The notes beneath the pieces were generated by a model. It was not told the origin of the DNA and searched no databases. It saw only the letters and a list, made by a program, of their open reading frames with translations. A program made the translations under genes and the position numbers. A DNA stretch of 64,000 nucleotides from Pseudomonas grimontii (GTDB lineage Bacteria > Pseudomonadota > Gammaproteobacteria > Pseudomonadales > Pseudomonadaceae): the NCBI RefSeq assembly GCF_007858185.1, contig NZ_VFES01000024.1, positions 26,694 through 90,693 of the forward strand, in the 5' to 3' direction. Of this stretch, positions 51,626-60,486 are shown one piece after another (positions within the stretch are counted from its first letter, which is position 1; every line of letters starts with the position of its first letter).

Positions 51626-53893
51626 TTACCAGGAGTAACGTGCACCCACGTTCAACCCCCAAGGCTGATCCACATGCTTACCTTTGCTGTGTTCGAAGTC
51701 GGCATGCAATTGCAGGTTTTGTGACATGGACACTGCCACGCCTGCACCGAGTTCAGCACGCGACCCCGACAGATCATTGTTGAACACGTGGCCGTTGACC
51801 GAAGCTTTGTTGTCCTTGGCAAACTCATGCGCCACCGCCGTTCGCAAGTAAGGCTGAACGACGCTGCCACTGTCCATCACGAAATCACGCCCCACCGTCA
51901 CGCCCAACTTGCCCAACACCGACTGTGTATTTTCACCCTTGGCTTGCAGACCATTGTCCAATGTGTAGCTCTTACCCTTGACGACGACCGTGGACGCTTG
52001 GGCAAATGGCTCGACGAAGAAGTCATTGTCCAACTTGATATTGCGACCCACCTCCACAGAGCCACCGATACCGTTAGTACCGTAGTTGCCCTTGGCTTGG
52101 GCACCATCGCTTAGTCCAACCTTGGAGTCATTCTCAAACCGGTTGGCCTTCACCACACCGTCGAAGTAATACCCGCTCTCCTCATCCACCCATGTTGCGT
52201 AGAGGCCAGCGTAGTAACTCTTGACGGTACCGGATGTGCCACGGCTCAGGTCCAGGTCGGAATTGCTGTGCCCCGCCATGACCCCCACCAGCCATTCGCT
52301 GTCTTCACCCATTGGCGTATCTGCACCCAGGGAGAAACCACGCTGGGTTTGTTTGGAACCCACACCGTTGGCATCGGATACCGAGTACTTGTTGCCATAA
52401 CTGCGGATCCAGCCACCCGCCTGGGCACCGTTGTGACGCAACTCACCCATGCGGCTGCGCAACGAGGTCATCTCGCCGTACCACACGGTCGGCGCCGTGT
52501 TGAACAAGGCCAGCACCGAACGCGTACCTGGGCTGATCGTGCGCGCACTTGGGTCCAGGAACCAATCGTTGCCATCCTGCTTGAGCCCATAGGACCAGGC
52601 ACCGATATCGACCGCACCGCCCACCAGGGAAAACTCAGCGTCTCCGCCGCCGGTGTGAACAATGTGTACATCGCCCGGCGATACAGGCTCCAGGCCGCTG
52701 CTGGCGACCAGCAAGCTGTGTTGACCGGTGGCGTCTCCTGCAATGTTGAGGAAGTCGTTCAACCCTGCAGCAAAATCTGCACCCATCACAAACGTGCCGT
52801 TGCCACTCAAGGTGTCCAGGTTCAACTGGTAGAAAGCATCGGCCGCCCCAAACTTCACCGTACCGCCAGCAAGATCCAGCGCCCCGACCAGGCTATTGCC
52901 GGTCAGGTTCCAGTAGGAGTGATCCCCAATACTGAGGCTATCGACGTTCAGCAGGGCTCCCGTGAGCGAAGCGTTATTCTGCAAGCTCAGGTTGGCATGG
53001 CTACCCGCTTCGACGAGCACATTGCCATTTAGATGGCTGTTGCTGACGCTCATGTTACCGGTGGCGCCACCGGTCACTTCCAGCAAGTTACCGTTGCCTC
53101 CAATCAGTTGAGAACCGTTGTTCACTTCAATGGTTGCGGTCGGCACGCGGCCCGGCCTCCCGGCGACCTGAATGGCTGCACCCGTCTTGCCTTCAACTGT
53201 CGACCGATCCAACACCAGCGTCCCATCACCGGTTACGCCTGCCGCGCGGGTAATTCGTACGCCGTTCTGTTCACCAACCAACGTGCTGCCCTGGGCCACG
53301 GCAGAACCGCCGAGCAATGAAACACCTGTGCTGCCGGCGGCAGTACCTTGCACCAGGGTGTCGTGCAAATTCAGCACACCCAATTGGGTGACCGAAGCAC
53401 CCGCTTGGGCGCCCTTGATCGTGCTATCGAAAACGTCGGCACGAGAACCACTCGCGCCACCTCCGTAAGTGTTGAGTACCAGGCCAATGGACTGAGTACC
53501 TTCCAAATGGCTACCGGAAATCGTTGCGACGCCATCGGTCAGTTCCATGGCCGCAGCATTCGCGCCATCGAATTTGACGGTGGCGCCGCCTATCGTCACC
53601 GTCGAGCCCTCCTGGGCGACGATGCGTTCGATGGTACTTGCGCTGTTAACGGTCAATTGCGCACCAATACCATGAATCGCACCAGTGGTAGCGCCGTTAA
53701 CGGTCAAGGCAGAGCCCTTCAGAAGAGCCCAGTCCTTTATCGTCTCTCCCGATCCAATAGTTTTCGACTCGCCAGGCCCTACCACTTCATGCGCGGCATG
53801 CGCCTGTGCCGCTACAGCCAGGAGCAGTCCCAGCGAGGGAACTTTGATGGCGGCACTTAAAGGTGAAAGTTTAAAAAGTTGTTTGATGGACAT
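51626..53893 (-). CDS. Pertactin-like autotransporter
   Basis: This 755-residue type Va autotransporter has a signal peptide ending near VAAQAHA. A ~430-residue passenger of short beta-helix-like repeats (for example SGSHLEGTQSIGLVL) follows, then a ~290-residue outer-membrane beta-barrel starting near NTAPTVWYGEMTSLRSRMGELR and ending with the aromatic GARYSW. No serine-protease triad, lipase motif or RGD is seen, so adhesion is more likely than catalysis. The start at 53893 gives a good signal peptide. Confidence 0.9.
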   Translation of the reverse strand: MSIKQLFKLSPLSAAIKVPSLGLLLAVAAQAHAAHEVVGPGESKTIGSGETIKDWALLKGSALTVNGATTGAIHGIGAQLTVNSASTIERIVAQEGSTVTIGGATVKFDGANAAAMELTDGVATISGSHLEGTQSIGLVLNTYGGGASGSRADVFDSTIKGAQAGASVTQLGVLNLHDTLVQGTAAGSTGVSLLGGSAVAQGSTLVGEQNGVRITRAAGVTGDGTLVLDRSTVEGKTGAAIQVAGRPGRVPTATIEVNNGSQLIGGNGNLLEVTGGATGNMSVSNSHLNGNVLVEAGSHANLSLQNNASLTGALLNVDSLSIGDHSYWNLTGNSLVGALDLAGGTVKFGAADAFYQLNLDTLSGNGTFVMGADFAAGLNDFLNIAGDATGQHSLLVASSGLEPVSPGDVHIVHTGGGDAEFSLVGGAVDIGAWSYGLKQDGNDWFLDPSARTISPGTRSVLALFNTAPTVWYGEMTSLRSRMGELRHNGAQAGGWIRSYGNKYSVSDANGVGSKQTQRGFSLGADTPMGEDSEWLVGVMAGHSNSDLDLSRGTSGTVKSYYAGLYATWVDEESGYYFDGVVKANRFENDSKVGLSDGAQAKGNYGTNGIGGSVEVGRNIKLDNDFFVEPFAQASTVVVKGKSYTLDNGLQAKGENTQSVLGKLGVTVGRDFVMDSGSVVQPYLRTAVAHEFAKDNKASVNGHVFNNDLSGSRAELGAGVAVSMSQNLQLHADFEHSKGKHVDQPWGLNVGARYSW

Positions 53894-54054
53894 GCTGTAA
53901 CACTCGCTTTGACTGATATGCCTGAATCAATGGCATGGCTCGTTCCCAAGGAGTGGAGCCAGACCTGTAGAGGCCGCGAGGTTATAGTTGGCAGGAGTAA
54001 GGGTAAGTAGGATAAATCTGAAGAACAGAATGGAAAGACGGGACAAAACCAAAA

Positions 54055-54092
54055 GAAAAAGGGCGTCGGAAAATCCCTCTCCGACACCCTTC
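54055..54092 (-). terminator. Terminator after the Ig-like paralogue gene
   Basis: On the minus strand, AAGGGTGTCGGA and TCCGACGCCCTT form a stem with one mismatch, followed by TTTTCTTTT. It lies 58 nt after the stop at 54150. Confidence 0.72.
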
Positions 54093-54149
54093 CAGCGTTT
54101 CAACCTAAGTACTCACAAACAGTGCTGAACGTGAATACTCAGTCCGCCC

Positions 54150-56129
54150 CTAAGGCAGGCCCGAAGTATCACAAGTGTTGTTGGCTGAGTACATCCTCAC
54201 GGGTATCACTGCGGGCACAGATCGCGCCCAGGTCCCACCATGATTGATGGAGTACCGCAACCAAGAGGATGCGAAGGGCGGCGTATACCCCTCGATAGGC
54301 TTTAGGAACGGGACGTAAGGGCCGTAGTGGAACATGAAACCCTGCTCCGCTGTAGTTTCATCGAGCGTAATTGTCCGTGAACCTGTCGTGCTTCCAATTG
54401 CCGGTAAATCACCGTTCAAGCCTTCTGCGCCATGGAACTCGATGATCACGTCAACGCCTTCTTTGAAATAGTCGGAATTTGGAGGAATCCATACCTCGAG
54501 ATACCTGTCTGTCCATGGCAGCTCCGGCCCCCCCTTGACCGAAACGCAATTGAGGCGCCCACGTGGGTCTCCGGACCAACTTTGTACATTGCGGAACTCC
54601 GCAGGATCCATGATGTGCTCGATCGCATCATCCACCTGGACAGACGTAGACGGGGACAAATTGCCATTCAGGGAATCTGGCTCACTGACGGTATAGAACA
54701 GGTCATGGCTATCGTTGCCCAACGTGGCCAGCGCAGTCTTGTCCAACTCAATCACAATGCCTGCACCAGGCGCTTCTGAACCGAGGGTAAGCTCACCCAC
54801 CTGAAGCGATTTGCTACCCCAGTACACCCTGATAATGTCGTTCATTCGCGGTGACGGTGTTGTCCATAGGGTGATGCGCGCCACTATCGCGCCTGCGGCA
54901 TCGAAGTCAGCTTTGACCAGGAGATTGGGTACGGGATCCGATGCCGGGCCCATCAACTCTACCTCACCGAGGTCAGGGTTTTCTTCACCAGGCAAAGGAG
55001 GGGTGGGGCCAGGCGCCCACAGGTTCACATCAATATCCGTGGCGGTGGGTGGGCGGTCCGTGCCACCATTTTGATGTATTTCGTACGTTGCCGAGGTCGT
55101 GACGGCCTCCGTACTTGTGCCGAACTCGTCGAGGATCAGTTGATTCGGTAGCGTGATATCAAAATCGAATACACCATTAAGCGGAATGGGTCCATGGCTC
55201 TGGCTACCCCACCTGATGGTGACGTGATCGCCAGGCTGGTACGCGTAAGCTGGAATCGCCACCACGACATTGGCTTCCCACTCAGGAATATCGATCAGCC
55301 CATCTGGTGTGTTTTCGCGAATGATCAATGGCGTAAGGATCAGCCCGTTGCTGCGCTTGAGTATGCGTCCCTCCGTCCGGGACAACTCGCTAACGTTGCC
55401 AGCGCCATCGATCAACTGATAGACAAAAAACCAAATACCATCCAGCACATCGGGGTTGGCGAAAAAGGTATTGGGTAGATCAATCTCAAGACCTCCTGCC
55501 GGAATGGGTAACGTGTTCAGGGGAGGTCCATTGTCGGCGGGGTTATCCTGGGTGAACCAATAACGAACCCCGTCACCGCTCTCCCAATCATCGTAAGGGA
55601 GTACCTCAAATGTAAACTCAGGGTTCGTATCAATCACCACTTGGGTGATGATGTCTGCGGATGTCTCGATAAAATCGGGAAACTTTACCTTAGGGGGTTT
55701 TAATGCGCTGCCCAACCGCTTAAACGGTCCGAACAAATCAATATCAGCCATGCTCGTCTCAGAAAAGTCGGTGTATACCCCTCCAATCCCATTTTTGACT
55801 TTATACCTGAACTCGTACTTGCCATGATTGAGTAGACTCATCGGGATAACACGCTCAACGGTTGGCGTTGTAATCTCGGCGGGAAAGTGGATAGTCCACA
55901 GTACCGTCCAAGTGTCTATCCCGTCCGGACTCCACTCAATAGTGGCGTAATCATCGTCGTCCGGCGCCCCCCATGTGCGCATCAAAAACCTCAACCCGTT
56001 ATTGGCATCGAGCCCCGGACGGTGAATTTTTCCGCTCGTACCATTGAGTGCATCGGGGTATTCAGGTGAGCTCAAATTAGGGTCGTCAAAACCCGCCACA
56101 ACCACATGCTTGCTTTTTTTAGTGGGCAT
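54150..56129 (-). CDS. Large unknown protein of repeated beta-sandwich domains (paralogue 1)
   Basis: This 659-residue acidic, Pro/Asp-rich protein has no signal peptide or membrane segment. Several related segments contain a GD.V.I.WGS-type strand pattern (for example YQPGDHVTIRWGSQSHGP and MNDIIRVYWGSKS), suggesting four or five Ig-like domains. It is clearly paralogous along most of its length to the gene at 56279-58219 (shared VKFPDF, NGPPLNTLPI, ELSRTEGRILKR/ELSRTQGRILKR, TPSPRMNDII). The ATG at 56129 has AGGAG; an earlier start would add 18 unrelated residues. GC is low for this genome. No known family is recognised; a structural or binding role is likely, but secretion is unexplained. 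Confidence 0.78.
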   Translation of the reverse strand: MPTKKSKHVVVAGFDDPNLSSPEYPDALNGTSGKIHRPGLDANNGLRFLMRTWGAPDDDDYATIEWSPDGIDTWTVLWTIHFPAEITTPTVERVIPMSLLNHGKYEFRYKVKNGIGGVYTDFSETSMADIDLFGPFKRLGSALKPPKVKFPDFIETSADIITQVVIDTNPEFTFEVLPYDDWESGDGVRYWFTQDNPADNGPPLNTLPIPAGGLEIDLPNTFFANPDVLDGIWFFVYQLIDGAGNVSELSRTEGRILKRSNGLILTPLIIRENTPDGLIDIPEWEANVVVAIPAYAYQPGDHVTIRWGSQSHGPIPLNGVFDFDITLPNQLILDEFGTSTEAVTTSATYEIHQNGGTDRPPTATDIDVNLWAPGPTPPLPGEENPDLGEVELMGPASDPVPNLLVKADFDAAGAIVARITLWTTPSPRMNDIIRVYWGSKSLQVGELTLGSEAPGAGIVIELDKTALATLGNDSHDLFYTVSEPDSLNGNLSPSTSVQVDDAIEHIMDPAEFRNVQSWSGDPRGRLNCVSVKGGPELPWTDRYLEVWIPPNSDYFKEGVDVIIEFHGAEGLNGDLPAIGSTTGSRTITLDETTAEQGFMFHYGPYVPFLKPIEGYTPPFASSWLRYSINHGGTWARSVPAVIPVRMYSANNTCDTSGLP

Positions 56130-56278
56130 TTCAATTTCTCCTGCCTGATTGAAGCGACTTGAAGAGTGACGCTCTAGCAACACCCACTACTTGGCACCAC
56201 AGACGCCAGGTATTACACAAGCCAACGCAAATTCTTCGTCGCATGTATTGAAGATATATGCTGCAGATAGGTTTATCT

Positions 56279-58219
56279 TTATTCGGGGCCGGTCCCATCC
56301 GGGCCACAATAAGTGATCGGATTGGTTGGAAAAGCCCGATCAAACTTCAAATAGCGCGGCGAAATAGATTCACCGATTAGGATAGTTCCTCTCCAGACAC
56401 TAAAACTCGCACTCCCTCCTGCATTATTTTTCAATGGCTGCGTATAGGGCTGATAGGGAATAACGAAAATATGGAAGCCCACCGCTTCGTCAGCGTCAGT
56501 CCAGTTCTCTTTAAACTCTTTGACCGTTTCAGGGATGACCTCTCCGCCTCCGGCATACCCCGTTGTTCCGATCCACTTCAAACGTATTTCGTTACCGGGC
56601 TTGATCGCGGTGTGTTTATTTATCTTTATTCGTACGCCCTCCCAGATTTTGGGATTACTTTGGCAATTGAACAAGCCGTTGACCGCATCCGGCGCCTCGG
56701 GTCGCGAGAAAGACACCGGCGCTGTAATATCCAACTCGACAGACGTGGACTGCGACAGATTTTCGTTCGAGGAACCTGGCTCGCTGACGGTATAGAACAG
56801 GTCATTGAAGCCACTGCCCAACGAGGCCAATACGGTCTTGTCCAGGCCGATCTCAATGGGTTCACCGGGCGCCTCCAAACCAAGCTTATGCGTACCAACC
56901 AGAAGTGATGTATTAGCCCAGTACACGTTGATAATGTCGTTCATTCGCGGAGACGGCGTTATCCATAAAGTGATTTGCGCGACTATCGCAGCGGCACTAT
57001 CGAAGTCTGCTTTGGTCAAGTAATCACGAACGGGATGGGACGCCGGGCCGACCAGATGTACAGAGGGAAGATGTGGATTTTCTTCGCCTGGTTTTGGTGG
57101 GAGGGGCCCCGGCACCCACAGATTCACAAGAATGTGGGTGGGCATCAGTGGGGAACTTGGACCGCCACTGCGTAGTATCGTATAGGTTGTCGAAGTACTG
57201 ACAGGCAAGGTACTCGCGCCGAACTCATCGATAATCAGTTGAGCCGGAAAGGAAACTTCAAAATCAAACACGCCACTCAACGTGACAGGACCGTAGCTCT
57301 GACTCCCCCACCGAATGATGGCCTGGTCACCGAACTGGTATACATACTGAGGAATCGCCACCCTGACACCGGCTTGCAGTTCGGGAATATCGATCAGCCC
57401 GTTCTGAATAATCTCGCGAACAATCAATGGGTCAAGGGCCAAACTCGAACCGCGCTTTAGTATGCGCCCCTGAGTCCGGGACAACTCGCTTTCGTTGCCA
57501 GCGGCATCAATCAACTGATAGACAAAAAACCAAGTGCCATCCAGCACCAATGGGTCGTTGAAAAAAGTATTGGGCAGATCAATCTCACGACCTTCGGCCG
57601 CAATAGGCAAGGTGTTCAGGGGAGGCCCATTGTCGGCGGGGGTATCTTGTGTGAACCAATAACGAACCCGGTCGCCGGCTTCCCAGTCAGCGTAAGAGTG
57701 CACCTCAAATGTAAAGTTAGGATTTGTATCAATCACCGTCTGAGTGATGATGTCTGTGGCGTTCGCGAGAAAATCGGGAAACTTAACAAAAGGCGGTTTT
57801 ACTGAGTTGCCCAATCGTTTGAACGGACCAAACAGGTCGATGTCGGCCAAGCTGGCATGTGAGAAATCGGTATATTCGCCTGCCGATCCATTTTTAACCT
57901 TGTACCTGAACTCATATCGCCCGTGGTTAAGTATGGTCGCAGGGATTACACGCTCGACCGTCGGCGTTGTGATTTGCGAAGGAAAGTGGAGCGTATCCAG
58001 CTCTGTCCATAGGTTAACTCCAACGGGGCTCCACTCAATGGTGACATAGTCATCGTCATCCGGTGCCTTCCATGTCTGCATCAAAAAACGCAGCCCGTTA
58101 CTTGCATCATATAACAGCCGATCAATCTTCCCATCGTGCCCATTAAGCGCATCAGGATATTCCGGCGCCATCAAATTGGGAGTGTCAAAACCCGTCACAG
58201 TCACATTTTTCATGGGCAT
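56279..58219 (-). CDS. Large unknown protein of repeated beta-sandwich domains (paralogue 2)
   Basis: This 646-residue protein is the tandem paralogue of the preceding entry, transcribed upstream of it with a 149-nt gap. Both share the opening PEYPDALNG, PDDDDY.TIEWSP, TPTVERVIP and ADIDLFGPFKRLG blocks. The last ~140 residues are the most diverged but still align (GFHIFVIPYQPYTQPL against GFMFHYGPYVPFLKPI). There is no signal peptide. A GGAG site lies before the ATG at 58219; an in-frame start at 58288 adds 23 residues of doubtful coding character. Function unknown. Confidence 0.78.
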   Translation of the reverse strand: MPMKNVTVTGFDTPNLMAPEYPDALNGHDGKIDRLLYDASNGLRFLMQTWKAPDDDDYVTIEWSPVGVNLWTELDTLHFPSQITTPTVERVIPATILNHGRYEFRYKVKNGSAGEYTDFSHASLADIDLFGPFKRLGNSVKPPFVKFPDFLANATDIITQTVIDTNPNFTFEVHSYADWEAGDRVRYWFTQDTPADNGPPLNTLPIAAEGREIDLPNTFFNDPLVLDGTWFFVYQLIDAAGNESELSRTQGRILKRGSSLALDPLIVREIIQNGLIDIPELQAGVRVAIPQYVYQFGDQAIIRWGSQSYGPVTLSGVFDFEVSFPAQLIIDEFGASTLPVSTSTTYTILRSGGPSSPLMPTHILVNLWVPGPLPPKPGEENPHLPSVHLVGPASHPVRDYLTKADFDSAAAIVAQITLWITPSPRMNDIINVYWANTSLLVGTHKLGLEAPGEPIEIGLDKTVLASLGSGFNDLFYTVSEPGSSNENLSQSTSVELDITAPVSFSRPEAPDAVNGLFNCQSNPKIWEGVRIKINKHTAIKPGNEIRLKWIGTTGYAGGGEVIPETVKEFKENWTDADEAVGFHIFVIPYQPYTQPLKNNAGGSASFSVWRGTILIGESISPRYLKFDRAFPTNPITYCGPDGTGPE

Positions 58220-58572
58220 TTCATTTTCTCCGCGCCTGATTCGAGCAACGTGAACAGCACCGCTCTGGCAATACCCGGCCTTTCGCATCAGCCGCCAGTC
58301 GAATGGGCGATGGTATAGAGCCGAAAAAACGACTTAGGTGATGCCAGGACAATTCACCACCGTGGGCTCTGAAACTCGCCATGAATGGCTCCACCGACCT
58401 ATAAACGACCTGTTTACCAACTTCCGTAAAGAGACCTTCCTGAAGCAAATTAAACGCTTGAATTGGCGGCCTGAATACTGTCAGAACTAACAGGTAACCA
58501 GCGCCGTCTGTCGCTTTTTGCTCTGTGATCAACGTCCCACCGCTTGACCACATGCATAAACATGGTGTCTCC
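58220..58572. other. Stretch without a supported gene upstream of ptxS
   Basis: Base composition is low-GC, like the block to its left. A 110-codon minus-strand frame (58221-58553) and a 49-codon plus-strand frame (58341-58490) are open, but neither has family resemblance or a convincing ribosome site. It must contain the promoter of the paralogue genes. The boundary with GC-rich sequence falls close to the PtxS operator. Confidence 0.4.
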
Positions 58573-58586
58573 TGAAACCGGTTTCA
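58573..58586. promoter_or_regulatory. PtxS operator upstream of ptxS
   Basis: TGAAACCGGTTTCA, a perfect 14-bp palindrome identical to the PtxS site described in P. aeruginosa and P. putida. It lies 42 nt before the ptxS start and supports autoregulation. Confidence 0.9.
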
Positions 58587-58628
58587 GATTAGTCATCAGC
58601 ACAATTCCAATAAGAAAGGCCCGCGACC

Positions 58629-59642
58629 GTGACCCCTTTTTCCGCCGCCCAACGCACCCGCGTCACCATGCTCGACGTCGCTCAACACGCCGGCGTGTCC
58701 AAGGCCAGTGTGTCGCGCTTTATCGGTGACGACCGCGCCCTGCTCTCCGATGCCATTGCCTTGCGCATCGAGCAAGCCATCGAACAGCTCGGCTACCGCC
58801 CCAACCAGATGGCCCGTGGTTTGAAACGTGGCCGCACGCGCCTGATCGGCATGCTGGTGGCCGACATCCGCAACCCCTACTCCATTGCCGTGATGCACGG
58901 CGTCGAAACCGCCTGCCGCCAGCACGGCTACAGCCTGGTGGTGTGCAACACCGACCGCGACGACGAGCAGGAGCGCCAGCATTTGGCGGCGCTGCGTTCG
59001 TACAACATCGAAGGGCTGATCGTGAATACCCTCGGCCATCACCTCGACCAACTGCTGGAGCTGCAGCGGGAAATGCCTCTGGTGTTGGTGGACCGCAAGG
59101 TCGAGCCGCTGCACAGCGACCTGGTGGGGCTGGATAACGCGGCGGCGGTGCGCATGGCGGTGGAGCATCTGGAGCAGCAGGGTTATCGCGATGTGTTGCT
59201 GGTGAGCGAAGCCACCGATGGCACCAGCTCACGCCTGGAACGCCTGGCCAGCTTCAAGAACGAAATCGCCCGCCGCCCGGCATTGACCGGTGCCATCGTG
59301 GAATTGGATGACGAACTGCAAAGTCGTCTACAACACTTTCTCGCCAAACCCGGCCCCAAGGCCCTGTTTTGTGCCAACGGCATCACCGCGCTGGCCTGCA
59401 CCCGTGCGCTCAAGACGTTGGGTTGCAACCTGTTCGACGACGTGGGGCTGGTCGCCCTGGATGACCTGGATTGGTACCCGCTGGTAGGCACTGGCATCAC
59501 CGCCCTCGCCCAACCCACCGAAGCGATTGGTGCCAGTGCATTCGACTGCTTACTCAAGCGGTTGCGCGGTGACACGGCGCCGACCCGCACCCTGGATTTT
59601 TTGCCCCAGTTGATCATCCGAGGCTCAACCCAGCGCCCCTAG
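58629..59642 (+). CDS. ptxS: PtxS, LacI-family repressor of 2-ketogluconate genes
   Basis: This 337-residue LacI-family repressor has an N-terminal HTH (TMLDVAQHAGVSKASVSRFIG) and hinge helix (LGYRPNQMARGLKRG). The C-terminal periplasmic-binding-protein-like domain binds 2-ketogluconate in characterised homologues. It controls the kgu operon and its own promoter through TGAAACCGGTTTCA sites, one copy of which lies before each transcription unit here. The GTG at 58629 has AAAGG upstream; an ATG at 58668 would cut into the HTH and is unlikely. Confidence 0.94.
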   Translation: MTPFSAAQRTRVTMLDVAQHAGVSKASVSRFIGDDRALLSDAIALRIEQAIEQLGYRPNQMARGLKRGRTRLIGMLVADIRNPYSIAVMHGVETACRQHGYSLVVCNTDRDDEQERQHLAALRSYNIEGLIVNTLGHHLDQLLELQREMPLVLVDRKVEPLHSDLVGLDNAAAVRMAVEHLEQQGYRDVLLVSEATDGTSSRLERLASFKNEIARRPALTGAIVELDDELQSRLQHFLAKPGPKALFCANGITALACTRALKTLGCNLFDDVGLVALDDLDWYPLVGTGITALAQPTEAIGASAFDCLLKRLRGDTAPTRTLDFLPQLIIRGSTQRP

Positions 59643-59676
59643 ACGTAGAGTCAATTAGACATTTAACGTCAAAAAA

Positions 59677-59690
59677 TGAAACCGGTTTCA
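59677..59690. promoter_or_regulatory. PtxS operator upstream of kguE
   Basis: Second perfect TGAAACCGGTTTCA palindrome, ending 13 nt before the kguE ATG and so overlapping the leader close to its ribosome site. This position suggests it blocks transcription start or early elongation of the kgu operon. Confidence 0.9.
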
Positions 59691-59703
59691 GAGGTAAACA
59701 ACA

Positions 59704-60486
59704 ATGCATAAATACCCCGTCTCCATCAGCCTTTCCAGCTACGGCGCCGACCTGGTCCGCCAGCAGGGCCAATTGAGTTTTGTCGAACTGCTGGCCGCCG
59801 CCGGTGCCCAGCGCATCGAGTGGCGTGAAGAACTGCTGACCAGCGAGCAACCCGCCCAACTGGCCCTGGCTGCTGCCGAGCAGGGCCTGGAAGCGGTGTT
59901 CTCATCGCCGTTGGAATTATGGATCGCCGGCCGTGCCCAGCCGAATGCCGAACTGAACGCGACCCTGGACCGCGCCCAGGCCTTTGGTGCGCGCTGGCTG
60001 AAAGTCTCCCTCGGCTACTTCACCGACACCAACGACCTGGAAAGCCTGCACGCCCTGCTCAACCGCCACCCCGTCCAGCTGCTGGTGGAAAACGATCAGA
60101 CCCTGCACGGCGGGCGGATCGAGCCGATGCAACGGTTTTTCACTGAGGTCGAACGCCTGGGTCTGCCGGTGAAGATGACCTTCGATATCGGCAACTGGCA
60201 GTGGCAGGACCAATCCGCGCTGACCGCCGCACGCCTACTGGGCCGGCACGTGGACTACCTGCACTGCAAAGCCGTGGCGCGTCGCGCGGACGGCAAGCTG
60301 GTGGCACTGCCGCCCGGCGCCACCGACCTGCATCTGTGGGAACAACTGCTCAAGCACATGACTCAAGGTATTACCCGGGCGGTGGAATTCCCGTTGCAGG
60401 GCGATGACCTGGTCGACGTCACCGCGCAGCAAGTGGCGGCCCTCGCGCTCCTTGGCCAACCCCGTGCGGAGAACGCCCATGTCTGA
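59704..60486 (+). CDS. kguE: KguE, sugar phosphate isomerase/epimerase-like TIM barrel
   Basis: This 260-residue AP-endonuclease-2-type TIM barrel has metal-binding-type residues in LLVENDQTLHGG and TFDIGNWQWQ. It is the first gene of the 2-ketogluconate operon. Its exact chemical role in that pathway is not firmly established as far as I know. The last 8 nt overlap kguK, so the genes are translationally coupled. Confidence 0.92.
   Translation: MHKYPVSISLSSYGADLVRQQGQLSFVELLAAAGAQRIEWREELLTSEQPAQLALAAAEQGLEAVFSSPLELWIAGRAQPNAELNATLDRAQAFGARWLKVSLGYFTDTNDLESLHALLNRHPVQLLVENDQTLHGGRIEPMQRFFTEVERLGLPVKMTFDIGNWQWQDQSALTAARLLGRHVDYLHCKAVARRADGKLVALPPGATDLHLWEQLLKHMTQGITRAVEFPLQGDDLVDVTAQQVAALALLGQPRAENAHV

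Noticed and set aside
58341..58490. 49-codon plus-strand frame preceded by AGGTG
   Set aside because: The composition is protein-like, but it is short, unrecognised and without a promoter signal; not enough to call a gene.
58221..58553. 110-codon minus-strand frame upstream of the second paralogue
   Set aside because: No family resemblance, no convincing ribosome site, and an irregular Cys/Arg-rich C-terminus; it may be a chance frame or a decayed remnant.
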